From positions 124,001 to 188,000 of the forward strand of contig OZ004595.1 of the NCBI GenBank assembly GCA_963924555.1: DNA of 64,000 nucleotides, written 5' to 3'. A program made the position numbers and the translations under genes. Shown piece after piece: positions 57,491-64,000 of this stretch (the first letter of the stretch is position 1; each line of letters opens with the position of its first letter). The notes beneath the pieces are model-generated. The model had not been told where the DNA came from. It ran no database searches and saw only the letters and a list, made by a program, of their open reading frames with translations. Source of the DNA: Crambe crambe. Lineage: Eukaryota > Porifera > Demospongiae > Poecilosclerida > Crambeidae.

Positions 57491-58237
57491 ATGGCTACTC
57501 CGATAAAGACGGTCAAGCGAGTCAAGAAAAGGACCAAAAAGTTTACCAGACATCAGTCCGACAGATATAAGAAACTCAAGGTAATCAGTTGGCCAGTTAC
57601 CTATTTATCAGACTGGTGGTGTGGTGAAAGTGTATTATGTGTGTATTGACTGCAGCCCAACTGGAGAAAACCCAAAGGGATTGATAATAGGGTCAGGCGA
57701 AGGTTCAAAGGTCAATATCTCATGCCCAGCATTGGCTATGGAACCAACAAGAAGACAAGAAACACGATGCCCGATGGCTTCTATAAATTTGTTATCAACA
57801 ATGTCCAGGTGAGTGAGGATAGAGGATAGCATGAGGGTGTGCATTATTGCTATTGGCTGTACAGAAGATTGCAGGTTGGACAAGACTTTGCTTGTTTATA
57901 TGAGAGGCCACCAGCTATTGTTCTGAACAATGGCTAGTGGTATATTATATCAATAAGCACCCTCAACCAACCTGCAATCCTCAGTATCGGAAGACCTGTG
58001 CATGTCTATTTCGGGTTGGTGCCTTTTACCTGTGACAACCTCTACCATTATGTTAAAGTGATGAAGTGTTTTTGCTAGGAATTGGAAGTTTTGATGATGT
58101 CCAATAGACGATATGCAGCTGAGATTGCACACTGTGTCTCTGCCAGAAAACGCAAGGCCATCATTGAAAGAGCAAGACAACTGGACATTAAAGTCACCAA
58201 TAGCAATGCCAAGCTTCGCAGTGAAGAGAACGAGTAG
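57491..58237 (+). CDS. RPL32: Ribosomal protein eL32 (RPL32)
   Basis: Three coding exons (57491-57580, 57656-57808, 58079-58237) join to 133 residues; human RPL32 has 135. It starts [18 protein letters not shown]. Diagnostic segments are [51 protein letters not shown] and [12 protein letters not shown]. It is a component of the large ribosomal subunit. The lysine- and arginine-rich composition is normal for the family. A polyadenylation signal, AATAAA, lies at 58260-58265. The second coding intron (57809-58078) holds a strong hairpin. Confidence 0.98.
57867..57979 (+). ncRNA. Candidate structured RNA in RPL32 intron
   Basis: GATTGCAGGTTGG (57867-57879) is the exact reverse complement of CCAACCTGCAATC (57967-57979). 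Inside, tgcttgtttatat pairs with atatcaataagca apart from one wobble and one mismatch. At the tip ccaccagctattgtt pairs with aacaatggctagtgg around a three-base loop. The whole 113-base segment can therefore fold into one long interrupted hairpin. Ribosomal-protein introns often host small nucleolar RNAs, and sponge microRNA precursors are long hairpins. A foldback transposon remnant is the main alternative. I see no clear box C/D or H/ACA motifs. Confidence 0.4.
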
Positions 58238-58485
58238 CATGTTCTTGTGTCAATTTTATAATAAATTTAAACGTCACAAAAAAAAATAGACAAATATGCA
58301 AAACTGATATGAATCAAGGACATTTGAGTCGAGAAGAAAAAAATTAATGCATGCAGTATAATACTTGGAAAACCACGAAAGATATTGAGCTAACACTCTG
58401 ACAAGTTTACTAGTGCAGTTGTGGCTATGTAGAATAGTTTACACTCTTGGGCATAAAAGATATCTAGTTTGCTGCCAACAACACT

Positions 58486-61400
58486 TCACCGGATTCTATA
58501 GGGTCCCTGGTACTTCAAATGCTAATGATTTTGCAGTAATAGATGATCAGTCAAAAGAGGCATGAAAATGCTTACCTGAATGATGGCAGATGGACCACCG
58601 TCTACTACATGTGGAGGGAGTCTGCTAAGAGGACAGCCTTCAACACTCATCAGGGCCAACCGCTTACACAGAGCCAACTCGTAGGGAAGTGACTGAAGGT
58701 TCAAGTTATCGTTCAAATACAGCTCTTCCAAGTTCTCAAGGGTTCCTAGGAGCAAGTGACTCAGACGCTAAAGAGGATTAAAGATGGATATCACATATTT
58801 CTTACCTATCTCAGCTGGGATTTCCAAAAGATTATTCTCTCCAGCACTTAAATGCTGCAAGTTGACTAACAACCTACAAATAGAATTGCATGCAATATGT
58901 AAAAGTGACACATCTTAAACTGTCATGGGGTAAGCCATTGCATTGTGTCCCCAACCAAAAATACTCTAAAGGAGAGAAGGTAAGTGTTACCAGACTACAC
59001 TACACCACTGAATGACATACCCCAGTCCCCTGGGAAGGTTCGTGATGCGATTGGACTGGACATTGAGTTTCTGAAGCTCACGGAGGTAGCTGATCTCAGT
59101 GGCAAGATACTCCAGCTTGTTGCCCTCCAGGTCCAGCACACGCAGGTTACGCAGTGCAGAGATACCTTTGGGCAGGCTCTGCAAATGAAGATACAATGGG
59201 GAAATGACCAGGTGCTTATCTTAATACAATTACACCCCATCATCTAATCCACTCATTCAACATGGGTAAAACCCTGTATTCAGTTAAGAGCTTCCACTCA
59301 CCCTAATTGAGTTATTTGAAAGTACCAGTTCCTCTAGCCTAGTCAGTTCCTGTATGTCCTCGGGGATAGAGGTCAGCTGATTGGTCCCAAGGTCAAGCTC
59401 CGTTAAAGTAACCCACGTCCCGAAATCTGAAGAGGAAGATCATTAAATGTTTGCTAGTATCTTTATTATCTGATGACAATGTACCTAAGGGAAGTGTAGA
59501 GACGTGGTTGTCACGGAGATTGAGACTCGTTAAATCAGGGGCTTGGGACAATATCCCCAAGGTGATCTTGGTAATCTGGTTGTGCTCCATACTCAGAGAC
59601 TGTCAAGATCATGAAGTTCACAATGAAGGCACAAGGTCTATGATTATTGCAGTTCTGATAATACTGACATTGATTCTCTTGAGATGACTTGGGTCCACGA
59701 TAGGGAAGGTGGTGAAACCATTTCTACTCAGTTGAATTGATGAAATCTTGGTGATTGCTCCGAATAGCATTTCCTAATAATAGAATACACCAAAATTAAA
59801 CCCTATCACTACTTCAATCTAAACAATCATGTTGTGTTGAATAACAAGTTTCGTGCTCCTCAGTTTGATTTTTCTTGCAACTGCTCAGGTTTGGGGTACT
59901 TACAGGGAGAGAGTGAAGGGCATTGCTCTCCAGAGAGATCTCCTCCAACTGCACACACTCACATAAGCTTGCCGGCAGCTCATTCAGCTTATTGTACCTG
60001 GATTTGTGTCCATGAAAAATGATTACCATTTTAAAAACTTGGCTGAGTGCATGGAATGAGTATGGGTGGAAGGAGCACTGAACTGTACAGAGCCAGAGAT
60101 GCATAATGAAAAGGGTTGTTATGATACTTTACCTCAGTCCAAGCCTGCGAAGACCCTTACAGTTGCCAACACTTTCTGGCAGATCCTGCAGTTCATTGTG
60201 TTGCAGCTCCAAAAACACCAGCTGAGAACAGTTTCCTATTTCTGCAACCATTGAGAATACCAGGCAGTGTTATGTTATTATAGTCCACCTGTGCTGCAGG
60301 ATCTTTGCACTACATTGTATTACTAGTAGTCTTAATTAACACAGACACAAACAATGCTCCTTTGTAAATCATCAATTCCCATGTGATCTGGATGCATACT
60401 TGGCATTGAAATACCACTCCTTTCTCGTACCCAATCACTTACCTTCTGGGAGACTCTGGAGGTTATTATGTGAAATATCAAGAGCTGTGAGCTGAGTCAA
60501 TCGTCCGATTTCTGGAGGGAGTTCAGAAATCCTGTTCTCTCTGAGAATGAGTGTTGTCAGGTTCTGTGGCAGCAGTACATGCAATTAACAATACTAAACC
60601 AACCGATAACAATCAGCATAGTGAAAATTAGATATTCTGTTTACAATATTTCAATTGATGATAATTCTCAAAAGATATGCTCACCTCTAGCTTGCCAATG
60701 TCAGGGCCAACGGTCTTGATTTTGTTGAAGCGAAGGTAGAGGGTCTTAAGGGAGCGGAGCTCGTGTACCACGGGGGGCACTTCCTTGAACTTGTTGTGAC
60801 GAAGGTCCAGCACTTGAAGACTGGCCAGGTTCCGTAGTGCATCTGTAATGAATGTTTGGACCCATTACATAACATAAAGAATTCACATTGTGAGATCATT
60901 ATAAAATCAAGAACAGTGCACGGCAATGGCTCTAACCAAGATTATTATGATGTGGCAAAAATAATTATTTTGCTAGATTTTGACTTGCTATTAGAGTGCA
61001 TTTATTTTAGCTGGTGCTAACTGGCATATTACATGCATTGGCAATTACATGCATTTTTCATGTTCAAGCTGTTGGCAACTCTTCTTGGGGTTGGCATGGA
61101 GACAAAAGTTAAGTTCTAATTTGGAAAGGCAGTGATTAGATTTGTGACTCCAACAGTTTCTCTTTAGCTCGAATTTTGGCATTCGTTTCAACATCATAAA
61201 CTCATAACAAAGTCTACTGGAAATAAGACTAGAACTTCATTCTCCCTCAGCTAATAGAGAGTAATAAAGTCCCAATTGAAGCACACCACTCAGGGAATGC
61301 TGTTGAGTTATGAGCATATATATGGTGTGCTACATCTTGTTGGAATACTCTATTTAGAGCACACTGACCAGGTAAAGATGCCAAGAGGTTCTCATTGAGA

Positions 61401-62352
61401 GCCAAAGTGCGAAGTTTCTTCAGGTTGCAAACTTCATTAGGTAGTTGTGATATGCGGTTGCCATAGACATAAAATTCTTCTATCCAATGCAACTAGGGGG
61501 AAGAAATAACTTGATGTTAATTGTAGCAACAACACACTTATTATGAAAATCACTCACGTCTTTGACGTTTGAAGGAATATCTCCAATCTATTCGTGTGCA
61601 TAGAAACATTTGTTGTCAAAAACAGAACAATGATAATTATGTGATTAACACAACATTTTACAACTGCACGATGATCAAGAATCGACACTCACACAAAATA
61701 CACAAAGATTTACATAAGCACACACATTTGTACATCTGCACACCTTCACTCTACAGATTCACTCACATCAAACTTGCTCAAGTCCAGGATCGGAGATTTC
61801 TCTTCCTTGCACTTGCTCACCTTCTTCTTTACCTCCTACAAGCAATAAATAGAAGGTGAATATCTTGGCAGCTAGCTAGTCCTTGTAATAGGAGAAGGCT
61901 ATGATGACATATAACATCCTCAACAAACAAAGAGCAGGAAGCAGAGTTATATTAAAGGACATGGTCCTAGTTTGCATGGATTCTAGTTTGTATTCTTGTG
62001 GGCTTACTGGTGGAACTGGTTCTCTTTTCTTCTTATCAGCAGTAGGCTTGGATTTCTTCTTTCCTCCTTCTTCGTCCTCTATGACTACAACACGTACTTG
62101 CTTTTTGGCTTCCTTAGAGCCCTTTTTGCCCTGGGGTGAGGAAGCAGGTGGGGGTGGCTCGGCAAATCGCAAACCACCTTTCTTCGGTTTCGGTTCAACA
62201 ACATCGTCACTGAACCTAGCTCCTTTCTTCACAACTCCCCCATCCTCTGCGCCCCCTCCACCGGCTTCTTCTCTGTCGTTTGCGGTTGGTTCTTCTTCTT
62301 CTTGCTGTTCTTCAGGGGTATCTTGTTGCTTGCGGGAAAAAAACTTCTTCAT
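58486..62352 (-). CDS. SHOC2: SHOC2 leucine-rich-repeat scaffold
   Basis: About twelve exons run from the ATG at 62352 to TGA at 58486-58488. The N-terminal 120 residues are disordered and charged ([16 protein letters not shown]). They are followed by a continuous series of about 20 leucine-rich repeats, for example [53 protein letters not shown]-type [33 protein letters not shown] and [19 protein letters not shown]. It ends [19 protein letters not shown], matching the SHOC2 C-terminus. SHOC2 joins MRAS and PP1 phosphatase to dephosphorylate RAF and raise ERK signalling. Two RVxF-like PP1 motifs (KGARF, GLRFAE) lie in the disordered N-terminus, as in human SHOC2. It is divergent from CMC2 and convergent with RPL32. 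Confidence 0.95.
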
Positions 62353-62601
62353 TACTTCTCCCTAAATCTTCTCTCTGATTATGATGACTGGAACACTGCC
62401 ACCGTATTACTGAAGGGAGTGGAGTGCAAAAAAAAAAATCACTCCAGCCTCCAGCTATAAATTATCCACACCTTTTCCGATGAAATTTTTTTACAGAGAG
62501 AAAAATTAGAGATTGATTGCGGGTAATTAGATAGGGGAGTGGTGCAAGGTTCAAAGGTCAAAGTAAGTAAAGGTGAAAGACGTCTGCTCGAGGCACCCTA
62601 G
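62353..62601. promoter_or_regulatory. Divergent promoter between SHOC2 and CMC2
   Basis: 249 bases between start codons. A run of ten adenines lies near 62430 and a stretch rich in tcaaaggtca/aaggtg lies before CMC2 (about 62550-62575). No TATA box is apparent. Confidence 0.45.
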
Positions 62602-62847
62602 ATGCACCCAAACTTGGCCCCTCACTTGCATGGAGAAGAGTGCAGGAAGATTATCAACCTGTTGAACCAGTGTCACGCTGACAACCCTTATCGCAAGTTC
62701 CTAGGTGCCTGTAACGACTTCAAAAGAGCTCTGAACAGGTGTCTCCAGAAAGAATACGAGGTGAAACAGAAACAGAACTATCAAGACTCAATTGGGCGAA
62801 AGAAGAACTATCAGAAGTTTATGAGGGAATTGGACTCTGATGATTAA
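62602..62847 (+). CDS. CMC2: Cytochrome c oxidase assembly factor CMC2
   Basis: A single exon encodes 81 residues starting MHPNLAPHLHGEEC. The twin CX9C pattern is present: C-KIINLLNQ-C and C-NDFKRALNR-C, separated as in CMC2. The C-terminal tail is Lys-rich (GRKKNYQKFMREL). CMC2 is imported into the mitochondrial intermembrane space through the MIA40 disulfide relay and helps assemble complex IV. The stop codon TAA (62845-62847) overlaps the start of the next gene's frame, so both proteins may come from one transcript. Confidence 0.93.
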   Translation: MHPNLAPHLHGEECRKIINLLNQCHADNPYRKFLGACNDFKRALNRCLQKEYEVKQKQNYQDSIGRKKNYQKFMRELDSDD

Positions 62848-63973
62848 AATGAATATCCTTAACGTTGTTGGTGCAAGTGATGAAGGAAATCCTGATGACG
62901 AGATGAAATCCCCAGATGAACTTGCTAGGTATTTGCAGCAAGCCATGTTGCATATCAAAGCACAGCACATCAGCCCAGATGGACGTGGGGTGGACTACTC
63001 TGGATTGGCCAGTAGCACACCTTTCCAAGACTACATCAAAGTGGCAAACAAGTTAATAAAGTGTAATCCTTCTTCACTCTCTGAGGATGAGCGAACAGCA
63101 TTCTTCATCAGTATCCTAAAAAATAGTAGTGTACTGTGCTTCTTTTAGCCCCTACGATGAGGATAACCGTATTATTGATTGTTAAAGGGTTGACCCTATT
63201 ATTAATTATTTTTGACCATAACTGGTGAGCAGATATTTATAATTGTTTGACTATTCATGGACTTGCCTCAGCCCGACAGCTGCCCTCCTCTGTTCTGGAG
63301 GTCAACGAGTTCTGGAAGAAGACTTCATACTCCATCAGTGGTATGACCTTTTCACTGGATGACATAGAACATGGAATACTTCGTGGTAAGTTCTCTTTAG
63401 AATCTTGAAAGATTGGAGTAATATTTTTTTTGGTTTATCCAGCGAACAGGCCACACCCTTCTTCAGACAAACCTCCATTTGAGGATTCAGATCCCAGGAA
63501 GGCATTATCTTTAGAGAAGTGTGATCCTCGCATTCATTTCGCCCTCGTTTGTGGTGCTAAGGTAAGCATAATGTCTCCTTTAGATCTTCACACTGATAGA
63601 CAATGTCTCCCTTCTTCAGTCTTGCCCACCTATCCAAGTCTACTCAGCCAAGAATCTTGAACGTGGCTTGACACAAGCAACTAACAACTTCTGCTCTCAA
63701 GAAGTGGAGATAGATGTGACCTCAAGGAAGGCAAGACTGAGCAAAATCTTCTTGTGGTATGGCTCAGATTTTGCTGACAATGAGAAAGACTTGCTCAAGT
63801 GAGTTCTAGCCGAGATCTCCTAGCTAGGAAGAAGTTCAAGTTTATCTACAAACAGGTTTCTGAGTCACCATGTTTCCAAAGAGACCAGAGATTCCTTGGA
63901 AAAACTTCTGGAGAGTGAAGAACCAATAGATATTGAGTTCAAAGAATACAACTGGAATCTGAACAAGCAGTAG
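62840..63973 (+). CDS. DUF547-family protein
   Basis: Five exons (62840-63110, 63233-63385, 63443-63561, 63620-63798, 63856-63973) join to 279 residues. The domain is marked by SPDELARYLQQAM, GRGVDYSGLASSTPFQDYIK, FFINIYNCLTIHGLA, FSLDDIEHGILR, DPRIHFALVCGAKSCPPI and YNWNLNKQ. DUF547 proteins occur in bacteria, plants and scattered animals; their biochemical role is not established. The first ATG (62840) lies eight bases inside the CMC2 frame; the next in-frame ATGs are 62849 and 62900-62902. No space is left for a separate promoter, which suggests a bicistronic transcript, or an upstream exon I cannot see. Confidence 0.85.
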
Positions 63974-64000
63974 AGAAAGAGAGAGAGAGAGAGAAATGTG
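63974..64000. repeat. Short GA-rich run at window end
   Basis: agagaaagagagagagagagag directly follows the DUF547 stop codon and reaches almost to the window edge. Confidence 0.7.

Noticed and set aside
57809-58078. Classic H/ACA or C/D small nucleolar RNA in the RPL32 intron
   Set aside because: No convincing C (RTGATGA) and D (CTGA) pair, and no properly placed H box with terminal ACA. Only the hairpin is kept, as a candidate of unknown class.
61901-62365. Open frame of 154 codons on the plus strand
   Set aside because: Antisense shadow of the Lys/Glu/Pro-rich SHOC2 first exon; the Ser/Phe/Cys-rich translation is typical of such shadows.

Overview
This window is animal nuclear DNA. Genes are intron-rich with GT-AG splice sites, introns are mostly 50-400 bases, and the families are those of animals and their close relatives: p190RhoGAP, SHOC2, MOB3, PUR, a RASEF/CRACR2A-type large Rab, an A1CF/RBM46/RBM47-type RNA-binding protein, VPS26, Beclin 1 and RING1/RNF2. 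About 23 protein genes fill 64 kb, often back-to-back with spacers of 75-250 bases. This compactness, together with the mix of families, suggests a non-bilaterian animal, most likely a demosponge. The species is an inference; the animal origin is firm. Exon joins were made by eye. For most genes the exon lengths summed to a whole number of codons and kept frame through every phase, which is the main support for the models.

Layout. 1-6.5 kb: start of a coiled-coil gene (minus), an A1CF-like three-RRM gene (plus), an unrecognised 368-residue gene (minus). 6.6-12.5 kb: a large Rab GTPase with EF-hand and coiled coil, with a possible internal promoter for a short Rab. 12.9-17.2 kb: PUR-alpha and USP44/49 (both minus). 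17.4-19.9 kb: UAP1. 20.0-23.1 kb: two carnitine/acylcarnitine carrier genes in inverted head-to-head duplication around a palindromic promoter. 23.3-25.6 kb: MOB3. 25.9-37.7 kb: a tandem array of six intact SLC35F3/F4-like transporter genes plus one wrecked copy carrying a transposon-like insert. 38.6-49.8 kb: p190RhoGAP in 21 exons. 49.9-51.8 kb: VPS26. 52.2-53.3 kb: U1A/U2B''. 53.4-54.8 kb: intronless Beclin 1. 55.1-57.0 kb: RING1/RNF2. 57.4-58.2 kb: RPL32, with a strong hairpin in one intron. 58.5-62.4 kb: SHOC2. 62.6-64.0 kb: CMC2 and a DUF547 gene whose reading frames overlap by eight bases.

The neighbours do not form one pathway. The recurring organisation is divergent pairs on short shared promoters: coiled-coil/A1CF, unknown/large Rab, USP/UAP1, carrier A/carrier B, SLC35F copy/p190, U2B''/Beclin, SHOC2/CMC2. 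Convergent 3' ends lie 75-700 bases apart. The least ordinary parts are the SLC35F array, the mirror-image carrier pair, the CMC2-DUF547 overlap, the RPL32 intronic hairpin and the unrecognised gene at 4.8-6.5 kb.
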